Origin: Gordonia humi
GTDB taxonomy: Bacteria; Actinomycetota; Actinomycetes; Mycobacteriales; Mycobacteriaceae
Length of the DNA stretch: 64,000 bases
Reading direction: 5' to 3'
Assembly (NCBI RefSeq): GCF_014197435.1
Contig: NZ_JACIFP010000001.1
Location: forward strand, 1,054,001-1,118,000
The notes under the pieces are model-generated. The model was not told the DNA's origin. It did no database searches and saw only the letters and a list, made by a program, of their open reading frames with translations. The position numbers were made by a program, and so were the translations under genes. Of this stretch, positions 35,098 through 45,507 are shown piece after piece; position 1 is the stretch's first letter; every line of letters begins with the position of its first letter.

Positions 35098-35565
35098 ATG
35101 CCGACGCCGGAATCCATCGACGACGTGTTCTCAGCGCTCGGGAAGTTCGTGCGGATCCGCAGCCGCAGTGTCCAGGCGTCTGCGAAGTCGGCGGACGGAG
35201 GAGCCGAGACCGCTGCCAAACGAGCGCTGTTCGTCCTGCGCCACGGTCCGATCCGGGCGGGTGAGCTGGCGGCCGCGATGTCCGCCGACCCGTCGACCAT
35301 GAGTCGTCACGTCGCGCAGCTGGTCGACGACGGACTGGTCCGGCGCGAACCCGACCCCGAGGACGGGCGGGCCTGCCGCCTGGTGCTGACCGACGACGGG
35401 TTCGAACGGGTGGCCGTACTCGCGGCCCGGCGTCGCGAGGCGATCGGTGAGTTGGTCGCCGATTGGCCGGACGAGGACTTCGCGACGTTCGCGCATCTTC
35501 TCACTCGTTTCGTCGACGCCGTCGAGGCACACAGCATGAACAAGGATTTGAGAGGCGACGCATGA
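35098..35565 (+). CDS. MarR-family transcriptional regulator
   Basis: A 155-residue winged-helix regulator. The DNA-binding domain spans about 40-105: ALFVLRHGPIRAGELAAAM, the recognition helix DPSTMSRHVAQLVDDGLV, and the wing RREPDPEDGRACRLVLTDDG. Helices at both ends form the dimer. ATG 35098 is preferred; GTG 35089 is in frame. Its stop overlaps the MFS pump start (ATGA). It most likely represses the pair and is released by a drug-like ligand; the ligand is unknown. Confidence 0.92.
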   Translation: MPTPESIDDVFSALGKFVRIRSRSVQASAKSADGGAETAAKRALFVLRHGPIRAGELAAAMSADPSTMSRHVAQLVDDGLVRREPDPEDGRACRLVLTDDGFERVAVLAARRREAIGELVADWPDEDFATFAHLLTRFVDAVEAHSMNKDLRGDA

Positions 35566-37262
35566 CCGAATCGACAGTCGGGGACTTCCCCGGCAAAGGC
35601 CTGACCCACAGACAGATCCTGACCGTTCTCGCCGGTCTGATGATCGGTATGTTCCTGGCGGCACTCGACCAGACCATCGTGTCGACGGCGATCCGGACCA
35701 TCGCCGACGACCTCAACGGCTACGACATGCAGGCGTGGGTCACCACCGCCTACCTCGTGACGTCGACGATCGTCACGCCGCTGTACGGCAAGCTGTCGGA
35801 CATCTACGGGCGCAAACCGTTCTTCCTGGCCGCTATCACGATCTTCGTCCTCGGTTCGCTCGCCTGCTCCATGGCGACGTCGATGTATGAGCTCGCGGCC
35901 TTCCGCGCGCTGCAGGGCATCGGTGCGGGCGGTCTGATGACCCTCGCGCTCACGACCATCGCCGACATCGTGCCGCCGCGTGAGCGCGCCAAGTATCAGG
36001 GCTACTTCCTCGCCGTCTTCGGCACGTCGAGCGTTCTCGGCCCGGTGCTCGGCGGACTGTTCGCCGGTGCGGACTCGATCATCGGCATCTCCGGCTGGCG
36101 CTGGGTGTTCCTGGTGAACGTCCCGGTCGGCGTCATCGCCCTCGGCGTCGTCTACAAGGTGCTCAACTACCCGCAGCAGAAGCTGAAGGGGCATCGCACC
36201 GACTACTGGGGTGCGACCGCCGTCGCCGTCACCGTGGCTCCGCTGCTGATCGTCGCCGAGCAGGGCCGCGAGTGGGGGTGGACGTCGACCGAGTCGATCG
36301 TCTGCTACCTGATCGGTCTGGTCGGCCTGATCGCGTTCATCGTCGTCGAGAACAAGATGGGCGACGAGGCGATCATCCCGCTGCGCGTCTTCAAGAACCG
36401 GATCTTCACGCAGGGCGTGTTCATCGCGATCGTCGTCGGCGCCGTGATGTTCGGCGGCATCTCGATGCTGCCCCAGTACTTCCAGGTGCTTCGCGGTTCG
36501 AGCCCGATGATGGCCGGTCTGCAGATGCTGCCGATGGTGGTCGGCATGATGTCGGCGTCGATTCTGTCCGGGCAGGCGATCTCGCGGACCGGTCACTACA
36601 AGATCTTCCCGATCGTCGGTTCGATCCTGATCACCGCGATGGCGTTCCTGCTGCACTTCGTCGGTACCGGGACCCCGATGTACCTGGTGATGCTCGCGGC
36701 GTTCGGGCTCGGCGTCGGCCTGGGCTGCCTCATGCAGCCGATGATGCTCGCGATGCAGAACATCCTGCCGATGCGCGATGTCGGCATGGCGACCGGTACG
36801 GCGACGTTCTTCCGTCAGATCGGTGGAACGTTGGGCGTCGCCGTGTTCTTCTCGCTGCTGTTCTCCACCATGGGCACCAACATCACCAGCGAGATGACAG
36901 AGGCCGCGAGTCACCCGGAGTTCAAGACCGCCGTCGTCGAAGCGGCGCAGAGCGACAACCCGAAGGTCGCGGGCTTCGGCAAGGCACTCGCCGCGGCCGG
37001 TCAGGGGCAGGGGCCGGCCGACGCGGCGGACACCAGCAGCGTCATGTCGGACACGACGATCATCGAGCAGCTTCCGGACGCGATCTCGCATCCGATCAAG
37101 CAGGGTTTCGCCGACTCGATGGACAAGGTGTTCCTGTCCGTGTCGATCCTGTCGCTGCTGTCGATCATCGGCACCGTCACCTGGACCGAGGTGCCGCTGC
37201 GCGGTCGCGGTCCGAAGGCCGACGAGTCGGGCGAGAAGCCGGACGTGCCCGCCGAGGTGTGA
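35562..37262 (+). CDS. MFS multidrug efflux pump, DHA2 (14-TM, EmrB/QacA) family
   Basis: A 566-residue proton-drug antiporter of the inner membrane. The first helices carry FLAALDQTIVSTAIRTIADDL, the DHA2 motif LDxTIVNxALP variant; motif A is GKLSDIYGRKPFF; motif C-like segment GTSSVLGPVLGGLF. Fourteen hydrophobic segments fit the length. A soluble loop of about 70 residues (480-545) precedes the last helix, longer than in many relatives. Start ATG 35562 overlaps marR. Substrate unknown; homologues export dyes and antibiotics. Confidence 0.93.
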   Translation: MTESTVGDFPGKGLTHRQILTVLAGLMIGMFLAALDQTIVSTAIRTIADDLNGYDMQAWVTTAYLVTSTIVTPLYGKLSDIYGRKPFFLAAITIFVLGSLACSMATSMYELAAFRALQGIGAGGLMTLALTTIADIVPPRERAKYQGYFLAVFGTSSVLGPVLGGLFAGADSIIGISGWRWVFLVNVPVGVIALGVVYKVLNYPQQKLKGHRTDYWGATAVAVTVAPLLIVAEQGREWGWTSTESIVCYLIGLVGLIAFIVVENKMGDEAIIPLRVFKNRIFTQGVFIAIVVGAVMFGGISMLPQYFQVLRGSSPMMAGLQMLPMVVGMMSASILSGQAISRTGHYKIFPIVGSILITAMAFLLHFVGTGTPMYLVMLAAFGLGVGLGCLMQPMMLAMQNILPMRDVGMATGTATFFRQIGGTLGVAVFFSLLFSTMGTNITSEMTEAASHPEFKTAVVEAAQSDNPKVAGFGKALAAAGQGQGPADAADTSSVMSDTTIIEQLPDAISHPIKQGFADSMDKVFLSVSILSLLSIIGTVTWTEVPLRGRGPKADESGEKPDVPAEV

Positions 37263-37326
37263 TGCGGACTCCGCTCGAGCGTGCCGTGGGGATCGATGCG
37301 CGGCCGTTGCCGCATCCATGAGCGCA

Positions 37327-37395
37327 GAGATTCAGGGCGCATACGAGCCTCCGAGGGAAGATCGTCCTCGGGGCTGCGTATGAGCCCTGAATCTC
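37327..37395. terminator. Long hairpin between convergent genes
   Basis: A 12-bp perfect outer stem (37327-37338 with 37384-37395) continues inward as CATACG/CGTATG and CCGAGG/CCTCGG with small bulges, making an almost 30-bp imperfect hairpin between the MFS gene and ppa. Confidence 0.75.
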
Positions 37396-37415
37396 GGTGG
37401 ATGCGCGGGTACGGC

Positions 37416-37895
37416 TCAGGCGCTGTAGCGCTCGATCGCGGCCTGCACGACCTTGCTCGCCTCGTCCTTGCCGACCCAGCCGCCCGGCGTCACGGACTTG
37501 CCCGGCTCGAGGTCCTTGTACCGCTCGAAGAAGTGAGCGATGGCCTTGAGTTCGAACTCGTTGACGTCGCCGACATCCTGGATGTGATCCCAGCGCGGGT
37601 CGCCGGCGGGCACCGCGAGCAGCTTGTCGTCGCCGCCGGCCTCGTCGGTCATCGTGTACATGCCGACGATGCGAGCCTTCACGATGACACCCGGGTACAC
37701 CGACTCGGGGAGCAGGACCATCGCGTCCAGCGGGTCGCCGTCCTCACCGAGAGTGTGGTCGATGTAGCCGTAGTCGGCCGGGTAGCCCATCGAGGTGTAC
37801 AGGTAGCGGTCCAGGTAGACCTTCCCGTTCTCGTGGTCGATCTCGTACTTGTTCCGCGATCCCTTGGGGATCTCGACGGTGACCTCGAACTCCAT
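37416..37895 (-). CDS. ppa: Inorganic pyrophosphatase, family I
   Basis: Hydrolyses pyrophosphate to two phosphates with Mg; drives biosynthetic reactions. It is 159 residues. E-x7[17 protein letters not shown] carries the PPi-binding Lys and Arg, [11 protein letters not shown] is the metal-binding DxDPxD signature ([10 protein letters not shown]), and KDLEPGK is near the C-terminus. ATG 37895 follows AAGGAGAC. It diverges from dacB as Rv3628c/Rv3627c do. Confidence 0.97.
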   Translation of the reverse strand: MEFEVTVEIPKGSRNKYEIDHENGKVYLDRYLYTSMGYPADYGYIDHTLGEDGDPLDAMVLLPESVYPGVIVKARIVGMYTMTDEAGGDDKLLAVPAGDPRWDHIQDVGDVNEFELKAIAHFFERYKDLEPGKSVTPGGWVGKDEASKVVQAAIERYSA

Positions 37896-38020
37896 GTTTC
37901 GTCTCCTTGTCGTCTGGGACTCGCTCTGCCACGGCGGTCGTGCGCACCGCGCAGAACACGTGCAACGGCACACAACGATACTGTGGTGGCTGTTCCATGC
38001 AGTCCCAGACCGGAGGTTCC

Positions 38021-39436
38021 GTGGCCCAGCCGACACCACCGACGGTGATTCCGCCTGCCCCGCAGCCGCCGAAGAAGCGCCGGATGGGCCTGCGAATCGC
38101 CCTCATCGTGGTCCTCGTGATCCTTCTCGCCGGTGGCGGCGTCGCGGGCTGGTGGGTGTACACCCACCGGGCCGACCCGATTCCCGACGGGACTCCGGCG
38201 CGGCCCGCGGCAGCCGCGGTGACCTCGGTGATCAAACCGGTGCCGCCCACCGCGCCCGCACCCACCGCGTCGGGGGTCGAGGCTCAGCTGGCCGAGCCGG
38301 TCCGGGACAAGGCGCTCGGCGAGTTCACCGGGCAGGTGAGCGATCCGCTGACCGGGCAGACCTTGTGGAGCAGCGGCGCCGCGGATCCGCGGACCCCGGC
38401 GTCGAACGCGAAGATCCTCACCGCCGCCGCGGTCCTGCTGACGCTGCCGCTGGACAAGACGATCACCACCCATGTGGTCCTCGGCGACGACGGACAGGCG
38501 ATCCTCGTCGGGGCGGGCGACCCGACCCTGGCGACCGCGGCCGACGGAACCGAGACCTTCTACACCGATCCGGCGCGCATCAGCGACCTCGCCGAGCAGA
38601 TCGGCAAGTCCGGAGTCCACGTCACGTCCGTGGCCTATGCGACCCCGGGCTTCGAGGGGCCGTCGATGGACCGCACCTGGGACAAGCGTGACATCGAAGG
38701 CGGCGACATCGCGCCGTTGTCGTCACTGATGGCCGACGCCGGACGACGCGATCCACTCGACGAGTACTCGCCTCGGACCGACGATCCGGCCGCCGAAGCC
38801 GGTCGCGCCCTGGCCGATGCGCTCGGCGTGCACTCGAAGGTCGAGCAGGTCGACGTGCCGACCGGCGCCGAGACGATCGCCTCGGTGACTTCGGCGCCGC
38901 TGTCGGTGCGGGTCGGCGACATGATGCGGTTCAGCGACAACGTGCTCGCGCAGATGCTGTCGGTGGAACTCGCCGAGGCCACCGGACACGAGCCGAGCAT
39001 CTCCGGCGGTGTCGACGCCGTCCTCGACGCCCTTCGCAAAGCAGGATTCGACATCTCCGACGTCACTCTCCGCGACGCCTCCGGACTCTCGTACGGCGAC
39101 AAGGTGCCCGCAGCGGTCCTCGATCGGGTGATGTCGGCGACGGTGGCCGGCGACAACTCGGCCAAGCTGCGGTCGCTGCTCGACACACTCCCGGTCGCGG
39201 CCGGAACGGGCACGCTCGCCGACCGGTTCGACCCCGACGAGAACGCCGGAGCGGGCTGGGTCCGCGCGAAGACAGGAACACTGACGGGCGTCACGTCGTT
39301 GACCGGAATAGTGCAGACCGTCGACGGTCGTGTGCTGTCGTTCGCATTGATGTCCGGCGGCACCTCCCCCGAGGACGCGCGCCCGGCCATCGACCAGGTG
39401 GCGGGCGCCCTCCGCGAGTGCGGCTGCCGTGGCTGA
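38021..39436 (+). CDS. dacB: D-alanyl-D-alanine carboxypeptidase/endopeptidase, PBP4-type (S13)
   Basis: A 471-residue membrane-anchored penicillin-binding protein that trims peptidoglycan peptides. A Pro-rich cytoplasmic start, TM helix about 24-47, linker, then the S13 domain: S128-N-A-K131 (SxxK) in [12 protein letters not shown] (SxN) in [12 protein letters not shown], and KTG in [10 protein letters not shown]. It is matched to Rv3627c. I chose GTG 38021 since GGAGG ends four bases before it; an in-frame ATG at 37997 would add eight residues and has no such site. Confidence 0.93.
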   Translation: MAQPTPPTVIPPAPQPPKKRRMGLRIALIVVLVILLAGGGVAGWWVYTHRADPIPDGTPARPAAAAVTSVIKPVPPTAPAPTASGVEAQLAEPVRDKALGEFTGQVSDPLTGQTLWSSGAADPRTPASNAKILTAAAVLLTLPLDKTITTHVVLGDDGQAILVGAGDPTLATAADGTETFYTDPARISDLAEQIGKSGVHVTSVAYATPGFEGPSMDRTWDKRDIEGGDIAPLSSLMADAGRRDPLDEYSPRTDDPAAEAGRALADALGVHSKVEQVDVPTGAETIASVTSAPLSVRVGDMMRFSDNVLAQMLSVELAEATGHEPSISGGVDAVLDALRKAGFDISDVTLRDASGLSYGDKVPAAVLDRVMSATVAGDNSAKLRSLLDTLPVAAGTGTLADRFDPDENAGAGWVRAKTGTLTGVTSLTGIVQTVDGRVLSFALMSGGTSPEDARPAIDQVAGALRECGCRG

Positions 39437-39458
39437 CCCCGACCGAGTAGGAGCATCG

Positions 39459-40523
39459 ATGGACACCGTGGCGACATCCGACGAGGTCGACGCCCGAGGA
39501 GCCCTGCCGGTCGACATCGACTGGTCCGTGGCGGCGTCCGTCGCGAAGAAGGTGGCCCGTCCCGGGCCGCGCGTGACCCGCTACACCAGCGAGCAGGCAC
39601 GCGAGGAGTTGGCCGAGGCCGCGGTCCGAGCCGAGGGGCCGGTGCGTGAGGTGACCGGACTCGCCGACGGCCTGCGGGTGCCGAGCGCCCGCGTCGTCGA
39701 CCGCGCCGGCTGGATAGACGCCGCGTCGAACTCGATGCCCGCGATGCTCGCCGACGAGTCGGAACCGGCCACCGGCTGGTCGGCCAAACTGTCGGGTGTG
39801 CAGGCCGGCGGGATGCTCGCATTCCTGTCGAGCGCGATCCTCGGCCAGTACGATCCGTTCAGCCTCGACCCGGAGACCGGCGAACCCGGTGTCCTGCTCC
39901 TCGTGGCGCCCAACATCATCGGGGTGGAACGCCAGTTGCGGGTGGTGCCCGCGGACTTCCGCTACTGGGTGTGCCTGCACGAGGTGACCCATCGCGTGCA
40001 GTTCTCGGCGAACCCGTGGATCACCGGCTACATGCGTGACACGATCGCCGACCTCGCCGCCGGCGACGAGGACTCGGTGGCTCAGATCCTGGCGCGCGTC
40101 ACCGAGTCGGTGCGCAGCGGCAAGCCCAGGGAGAAGGGCGTCATCGGCTTGATGCAGCTGTTGCAGTCGCCCGAACAGTTCGCCGCGTTCGAGCGGATGC
40201 TGATGCTCGGAACGCTGTTGGAGGGGCACGCCGACCACGTCATGGACGCGGTGGGTCCGACGCACGTGCCGACTGTCGAGACGATCCGCAAGGCCTTCGA
40301 CGCTCGCCGCACCGGACCGCAGAACCCGCTCCAGAAGCTGATCCGCACACTGATCGGCATGGACGCGAAGATCGCCCAGTACGTCCGTGGCAAGGCGTTC
40401 GTCGACGAGGTGGTCGAGAAGGTCGGCATGGAACGGTTCAACACGATCTGGACCTCGCCCGAGACGCTGCCCCTGCCCGGCGAGATCGACGACCCGAGCG
40501 CATGGATCACGCGCGTGCTGTGA
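39459..40523 (+). CDS. Zincin-like metallopeptidase, DUF2342 (Rv3626c-like)
   Basis: A 354-residue protein, no signal or TM. Zinc motif HEVTH in YWVCLHEVTHRVQF (about 176-180) and a downstream Glu (EGHADHVMDAVG, about 257) complete a thermolysin/DUF2342-type site. Family members are widespread in actinobacteria and were earlier labelled F420-biosynthesis-associated; the substrate is unknown. ATG 39459 follows AGGAG at five bases; a GTG at 39429 overlapping dacB is less likely. It sits between dacB and tilS, conserved with M. tuberculosis. Confidence 0.9.
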   Translation: MDTVATSDEVDARGALPVDIDWSVAASVAKKVARPGPRVTRYTSEQAREELAEAAVRAEGPVREVTGLADGLRVPSARVVDRAGWIDAASNSMPAMLADESEPATGWSAKLSGVQAGGMLAFLSSAILGQYDPFSLDPETGEPGVLLLVAPNIIGVERQLRVVPADFRYWVCLHEVTHRVQFSANPWITGYMRDTIADLAAGDEDSVAQILARVTESVRSGKPREKGVIGLMQLLQSPEQFAAFERMLMLGTLLEGHADHVMDAVGPTHVPTVETIRKAFDARRTGPQNPLQKLIRTLIGMDAKIAQYVRGKAFVDEVVEKVGMERFNTIWTSPETLPLPGEIDDPSAWITRVL

Positions 40524-40566
40524 CACCGGGGTCGGCTCGGATCAGCGGAACGAGTGAGGCCGGCTC

Positions 40567-41508
40567 ATGCCTGAACGCGCGCTGATCGCCGCCGTCCGAA
40601 CGTTCGCCGCACACCATCTCGACACGGCCGACGTCTGCGTCGCGCTCTCGGGCGGGGCGGACTCCCTCGCGCTCACCGCGGCGTCGCTGCGCGCCGGACT
40701 GACCGTGCACGCGATCGTCGTCGACCACCGACTGCAGGACGGCTCGGCGGATGTCGCCGAGACCGCCGCCGGTCAGGCGCGCGGACTGGGCGCCACCGCG
40801 GAGGTCGTCGCCGTGACCGTCGACGGCGACGGCGGGATGGAGGCCGCCGCGCGGGACGCTCGCTACGCGGCGCTCGACGCCGCGCGCCGCGGCCGTCCGG
40901 TCCTGCTCGGCCACACGCTCGACGATCAGGCCGAGACAGTCCTCCTCGGCCTCGGTCGGGGCTCCGGCGCACGGTCGCTGTGCGGGATGCGACCGTGGGC
41001 CCGGCCGTGGGGTCGGCCGCTCCTGAGCGTCCGTCGCGAACAGACTCGCGCGGCGTGCACGGGTTGGGGCCTGCGGCCGTGGGACGACCCGCACAACGAC
41101 GATCCGCGCTATACCCGTGTTCGGGTCCGCGGCGAGGTGATGCCGCTCCTGGAGGACGTGCTGGCGGGTGGAGTGGCGCACGCGCTGGCCCGCACGGCGT
41201 CGCAGTTGACCGACGATGCGGACGCCTTGGACGCGATCGCCGCGCAGGTGCTGGCCACCGCGTCCGACGACGGTCTGGCAGTCGAGCCGCTGCTGGCGGT
41301 GCCCGCCGCGATCCGTACGCGCGTGGTCCGAGCCTGGCTCGTATCGCTGGGCGTGCGGGCTCCGAGTCATCGCGTCGTGAGCGCGGTCGACGCGCTCGTC
41401 GCCGACTGGCGCGGCCAGGGGCCGATCGCGGTGGGCGGAGACTCGGCGACCCGCTTCGCGGTGGTCCGCCGACAGGACGGTCTCACCGCTGAATCGTCGC
41501 CGAGATGA
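40567..41508 (+). CDS. tilS: tRNA(Ile)-lysidine synthetase
   Basis: ATP-pyrophosphatase that changes C34 of the CAU-anticodon isoleucine tRNA to lysidine, so that it reads AUA. It is 313 residues (short form without the full C-terminal domain). The PP-loop ALSGGADSLAL is at 28-38, HTLDDQAETVLLGLGRGSG is the second signature, and PWDDPHNDDPRYTRVRVR the third. It lies 43 bases after the zincin gene. In M. tuberculosis hpt follows directly; here a gene on the opposite strand intervenes. Confidence 0.95.
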   Translation: MPERALIAAVRTFAAHHLDTADVCVALSGGADSLALTAASLRAGLTVHAIVVDHRLQDGSADVAETAAGQARGLGATAEVVAVTVDGDGGMEAAARDARYAALDAARRGRPVLLGHTLDDQAETVLLGLGRGSGARSLCGMRPWARPWGRPLLSVRREQTRAACTGWGLRPWDDPHNDDPRYTRVRVRGEVMPLLEDVLAGGVAHALARTASQLTDDADALDAIAAQVLATASDDGLAVEPLLAVPAAIRTRVVRAWLVSLGVRAPSHRVVSAVDALVADWRGQGPIAVGGDSATRFAVVRRQDGLTAESSPR

Positions 41509-41510
41509 GT

Positions 41511-41547
41511 GTTCCCACCTCACCCGTGGTCCGGATGAGGTGGGAAC
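41511..41547. terminator. Hairpin terminator, tilS / secreted protein gene
   Basis: GTTCCCACCTCA (41511-41522) pairs with TGAGGTGGGAAC (41536-41547), 12 bp, 13-base loop, two bases after the tilS stop and 38 bases before the convergent gene's end. Confidence 0.8.
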
Positions 41548-41585
41548 GTCGGAACGGCCCGTCTCGTGACGAGCGGACCCGTGGA

Positions 41586-42254
41586 TCAGATGTTGCAGGT
41601 CTTCGGCTTGAACTTGCTGTTGATCGTCCCGAAGTACCGGGCGAAGGTGCCGTTGATGGCGGCCCCGGTGATCCCGCCCGCCGCGCCGACCAAGGCGCCG
41701 ATCGGGGAGGAGATGATGGCGAGCGGTCCGCCGCTGAGAACGATGCCGAGGATCGCGCCGATGATGACGCCCGCGATGCCGCCGATCGTCGCAGCGGTGC
41801 CGAGCTCGGAGTTCAGCTGGTCCAGCGCCTGCTTATCGCGCTGCTTGCGGGTCTCCGGGCCGCAGATGACCTTCTTCGCGGGCTTGCGGCCGGCGTCGAG
41901 AACGCTCGTCGGGGTGGTCGTCGACCGCTTGACGTCCGTCGACGGGACCAGCGTCGCGGTCCCGCCGGCGACCTTCGCGTCGATCGGGTAGCTGCGGGCG
42001 TCCTCGCCGATGTACGTCAACGGGACGGTCTGCACGGTCTTGCCCGCATCGTTTCGGAAGACCAGGGCGCCGTTCTCGGCGGCCAGCGAGCCGTGGTCGA
42101 CGCGGACGATGACATCGTCGTCGGTCGAGGTGACCTTCGCCTTGACGGGCGCGGGGGCGGGGGCGGCGTGCGCCGGAGGTGCGAGGAGGGGGAGGGCGAC
42201 GACGAGGGTGAGGACTGCCGCCGCCAGGGCGCGGACGGACTTTCTGCGAGCCAT
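41586..42254 (-). CDS. Secreted/membrane protein with Gly-zipper-like helix
   Basis: A 222-residue precursor. Signal peptide residues 1-30 (ARRKSVRALAAAVLTLVVAL, cleavage near AHAAPA). The next 90 residues look like a beta-rich domain; then a charged KQRDKQALDQLNSELG helix and a Gly/Ala/Ile-rich hydrophobic hairpin (GGIAGVIIGAILGIVLSGGP, then GALVGAAGGITGAAI) with glycine-zipper spacing. Two Cys (KVICGPE and the terminal KPKTCNI). No known family. GAAAGAAG lies before ATG 42254. Its insertion between tilS and hpt is not shared with M. tuberculosis. Confidence 0.82.
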   Translation of the reverse strand: MARRKSVRALAAAVLTLVVALPLLAPPAHAAPAPAPVKAKVTSTDDDVIVRVDHGSLAAENGALVFRNDAGKTVQTVPLTYIGEDARSYPIDAKVAGGTATLVPSTDVKRSTTTPTSVLDAGRKPAKKVICGPETRKQRDKQALDQLNSELGTAATIGGIAGVIIGAILGIVLSGGPLAIISSPIGALVGAAGGITGAAINGTFARYFGTINSKFKPKTCNI

Positions 42255-42432
42255 GTGCTTCTTTCTCTTGGAGGGACTCGCCGGATCGGAGGGAGATGCG
42301 GCGATCAGACGTGATGATCCCATGAATTCAACCGTTCAGACGACTAAAGCTGGACTATTCGAATGAATGTTGTCAGGGTTGCGGCCGGAGCCGATGTGTT
42401 CTCGCCAGGGGCGGCGTGACAAGCTGTAAGGC

Positions 42433-43017
42433 GTGGCACGCGACGACAACGCCTTGGGTTCGGAAAGCGGTTACGGCGGAGACATCGAATCCGTCCTGAT
42501 CAGCCGGGAACAGATACACGCGCGGACGGTGGAGATGGCTCGGGCCGTCGGTGAGCGATACGCCGACGCCGAAGAGGATCTGGTCCTGATCGGCGTCCTC
42601 AAGGGTGCGATCATGTTCATGACCGACTTCGCCCGGGCACTGCCGATCCCGTCGCAGATGGAGTTCATGGCGGTCTCGAGCTACGGTTCGTCGACGTCGT
42701 CGTCCGGTGTGGTCCGGATCCTCAAGGACCTCGACCGGGACATCACCGGTCGCGACGTGCTGATCGTCGAAGACGTCATCGACTCCGGGCTGACGCTGTC
42801 GTGGCTGCTCAAGAACCTGGCGACCCGCTCGCCGCGGTCGCTGGAGGTGGTCACGCTGCTCCGCAAGCCGGACGCGATGCGCGCCGTGATCGACGTCGCC
42901 GATGTGGGTTTCGACGTCGGGAACGAGTTCGTCGTCGGCTACGGGCTCGACTACGCCGAGCGGTACCGCGACCTGCCGTACATCGGCACTCTGCATCCGG
43001 ACGTGTACTCGTCCTGA
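42433..43017 (+). CDS. hpt: Hypoxanthine(-guanine) phosphoribosyltransferase
   Basis: Purine salvage: hypoxanthine or guanine plus PRPP gives IMP or GMP. It is 194 residues. Flexible-loop [14 protein letters not shown] motif [19 protein letters not shown] (about 112-130) with the acidic pair, and the C-terminal [18 protein letters not shown] purine site are intact. GTG 42433 is the only close start; a CAAGCT -10-like hexamer 7 bases upstream may make it leaderless. ftsH begins 150 bases on. Confidence 0.95.
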   Translation: MARDDNALGSESGYGGDIESVLISREQIHARTVEMARAVGERYADAEEDLVLIGVLKGAIMFMTDFARALPIPSQMEFMAVSSYGSSTSSSGVVRILKDLDRDITGRDVLIVEDVIDSGLTLSWLLKNLATRSPRSLEVVTLLRKPDAMRAVIDVADVGFDVGNEFVVGYGLDYAERYRDLPYIGTLHPDVYSS

Positions 43018-43167
43018 GCGGGCGACGCCCCCGCCGGGAACATCGACGGCGTCCGGGGCGTTGACCTCCTAGCCTCGTATTCGTCGCCTCGACGGGAAGG
43101 ACCAGGGTGATATGACCGGGAGCGACCCACTGTCGCACTCGTGCAGACCTCCCTCACGCGTATATCC

Positions 43168-45507
43168 ATGAACCGTAAGAAACTGTTCCGCAATCTGGCC
43201 ATCGTGGCCGTGATTCTGCTCGCCCTGTGGGGTTGGAGCGTGTTGCGGAACTCCGACCGCGAATACGCGGGTATCGACACCTCGGTGGCGATCACCCAGC
43301 TCGAGGACAAGAACGTGGAGTCGGCGCAGATCGACGACCGCGAACAACGTCTTCGGCTGGAGCTGAAGAAGCCGATCAAGGTCGACGACGCCGAACAGAC
43401 CAAGGTCACCGCGCGCTACCCGTCGGGTGTGATGCCGCGGATCTTCACCGCCGTCCAGGACTCGGGCGCCAAGAACTACCAGACGAACATCAGTGAGGAC
43501 TCCGGGATCTGGCAGTCGATCCTGATCTTCATCCTGCCGATGATCATCCTGTTCGCCTTGTTCTTCTTCCTGATGAACCGCGTGCAGGGCGGTGGTCGAG
43601 GCGGTGTGATGGGCTTCGGCAAATCGAAGGCCAAGCAGCTCACCAAGGACATGCCCAAGACGACGTTCGCCGACGTCGCGGGCGCCGATGAGGCCGTCGA
43701 AGAGCTCGACGAGATCCGCGACTTCCTGCAGAATCCGGCTCGCTACCAGGCACTGGGCGCCAAGATCCCCAAGGGCGTGCTGCTCTACGGCCCCCCGGGA
43801 ACCGGTAAGACGCTGCTGGCGCGCGCCGTCGCCGGTGAGGCCGGAGTGCCGTTCTACGCGATCTCCGGTTCGGACTTCGTCGAGATGTTCGTCGGTGTCG
43901 GCGCCTCCCGCGTGCGCGACATGTTCGAGCAGGCCAAGGAGAACAGCCCCTGCATCATCTTCGTCGACGAGATCGACGCCGTCGGCCGCCAGCGCGGCGC
44001 GGGCATGGGCGGCGGACACGATGAGCGCGAACAGACGCTCAACCAGTTGCTCGTCGAGATGGACGGCTTCGGCGACCGCTCGGGCGTCATTGTGATGGCG
44101 GCGACGAACCGTCCCGACATCCTCGATCCCGCGCTGCTGCGTCCGGGTCGTTTCGACCGGCAGATTCCGGTGTCGAACCCGGACATCGCCGGTCGCAAGG
44201 CGATCCTGGCCGTGCACGCCAAGGGCAAGCCGATCGCACCGGACGCCGACCTCGACGGACTCGGCAAGCGCACCCCGGGCATGTCGGGCGCCGATCTGGC
44301 GAACGTCATCAACGAGGCCGCGCTGCTCACCGCACGTGAGCACAAGAACGTGATCACCGGCGAGATCCTCGAAGAGGCCGTCGACCGCGTCGTCGGCGGT
44401 CCCCGCCGGAAGAGCCGGATCATCAGCGAGCACGAGAAGAAGACCGTCGCCTATCACGAGAGCGGTCACACGCTCGCCGCGTGGGCGATGCCCGATCTCG
44501 ACCCGATCTACAAGGTCACCATCCTGGCCCGCGGTCGCACCGGCGGTCACGCCCTGGCCGTCCCCGAGCAGGACAAGGAGCTGATGACCCGGTCGGAGAT
44601 GATCGCTCGACTGGTGATGGCGATGGGCGGCCGCGCAGCCGAGGAGCTGGTCTTCCACGAGCCGACCACCGGCGCGAGTTCAGACATCGATCAGGCGACG
44701 AAGATCGCGCGCGCGATGGTCACCGAGTACGGCATGAGCGCCAAGCTCGGCGCCGTCCGCTACGGCCAGGAGCAGGGCGATCCGTTCCTGGGCCGCGGTA
44801 TGTCGGGCAGCGTGGACTACTCGGTGGGCGTCGCCGCCGAGATCGACGCGGAGGTCCGTGAACTGATCGAGGCCGCGCACACCGAGGCGTGGGCGATCCT
44901 GGACGAGTACCGAGACGTCCTCGACGTGCTGGCCGGTGCGCTCCTGGAGAAGGAGACGTTGGTCCGTAAGGATCTCGAGGAGATCCTCTCGAGCGTCGAG
45001 AAGCGTCCGCGCATCACCAAGTTCGACGTCTTCGGTGATCGCACGCCGAGCTCCAAGCCGCCGATCAAGACGCCGGGCGAGCTGGCCGTCGAACGCGGCG
45101 AGCCGTGGCCTCCGAACCCGGAGCCCGCGAAGCCGGAACCGGCATGGCAGGGCACCGCACCGGGCGACGCGATCGGTGTGCCGCCGCAGTACGGTCACCC
45201 GCAGCAGACACCGCAACCGCAGTACGGGCAGCCCGGACAGGCCCCCCAGTACGGTGGTCAGCCCCAGTACGGCCAGCCCCCTCAGTACGGACAGGTTCCG
45301 CAGTACGGGCAGCCGCCGCAGTACGGAGGTCAGCCCCAGCCGGGCCAGTCGCCGCAGGGACAGTCCCCGAACGGGCAGCCGCAGACCGGACAGCAGCCCG
45401 CACCGGGCTACCAGTACCCGGGCACCCGACCCGACTACGGCGCCCCGCGTGACTGGTCCGCACCGGGCTGGCCGCCCGAAGACCAGTCCGGCGAGGAGAA
45501 GCGATGA
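43168..45507 (+). CDS. ftsH: ATP-dependent membrane zinc protease FtsH
   Basis: AAA+ protease that degrades membrane and short-lived cytoplasmic proteins. It is 779 residues, longer than E. coli FtsH (about 640). TM1 about 9-27, periplasmic domain to 113, TM2 115-136, Walker A GPPGTGKT 208-215, Walker [15 protein letters not shown], and zinc motif H430-ESGH434. Residues from about 640 form a long tail with repeats of PQYGQP and QPPQYGGQ, then an acidic end. This tail is typical of mycolate actinobacteria but variable. ATG 43168; its stop overlaps folE (ATGA). Confidence 0.95.
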   Translation: MNRKKLFRNLAIVAVILLALWGWSVLRNSDREYAGIDTSVAITQLEDKNVESAQIDDREQRLRLELKKPIKVDDAEQTKVTARYPSGVMPRIFTAVQDSGAKNYQTNISEDSGIWQSILIFILPMIILFALFFFLMNRVQGGGRGGVMGFGKSKAKQLTKDMPKTTFADVAGADEAVEELDEIRDFLQNPARYQALGAKIPKGVLLYGPPGTGKTLLARAVAGEAGVPFYAISGSDFVEMFVGVGASRVRDMFEQAKENSPCIIFVDEIDAVGRQRGAGMGGGHDEREQTLNQLLVEMDGFGDRSGVIVMAATNRPDILDPALLRPGRFDRQIPVSNPDIAGRKAILAVHAKGKPIAPDADLDGLGKRTPGMSGADLANVINEAALLTAREHKNVITGEILEEAVDRVVGGPRRKSRIISEHEKKTVAYHESGHTLAAWAMPDLDPIYKVTILARGRTGGHALAVPEQDKELMTRSEMIARLVMAMGGRAAEELVFHEPTTGASSDIDQATKIARAMVTEYGMSAKLGAVRYGQEQGDPFLGRGMSGSVDYSVGVAAEIDAEVRELIEAAHTEAWAILDEYRDVLDVLAGALLEKETLVRKDLEEILSSVEKRPRITKFDVFGDRTPSSKPPIKTPGELAVERGEPWPPNPEPAKPEPAWQGTAPGDAIGVPPQYGHPQQTPQPQYGQPGQAPQYGGQPQYGQPPQYGQVPQYGQPPQYGGQPQPGQSPQGQSPNGQPQTGQQPAPGYQYPGTRPDYGAPRDWSAPGWPPEDQSGEEKR

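Noticed and set aside
35307..37319. A 670-codon minus-strand open frame
   Set aside because: Antisense shadow of the MFS pump, rich in Arg/His/Asp with no hydrophobic or motif pattern; GC-rich genes give long open antisense frames.
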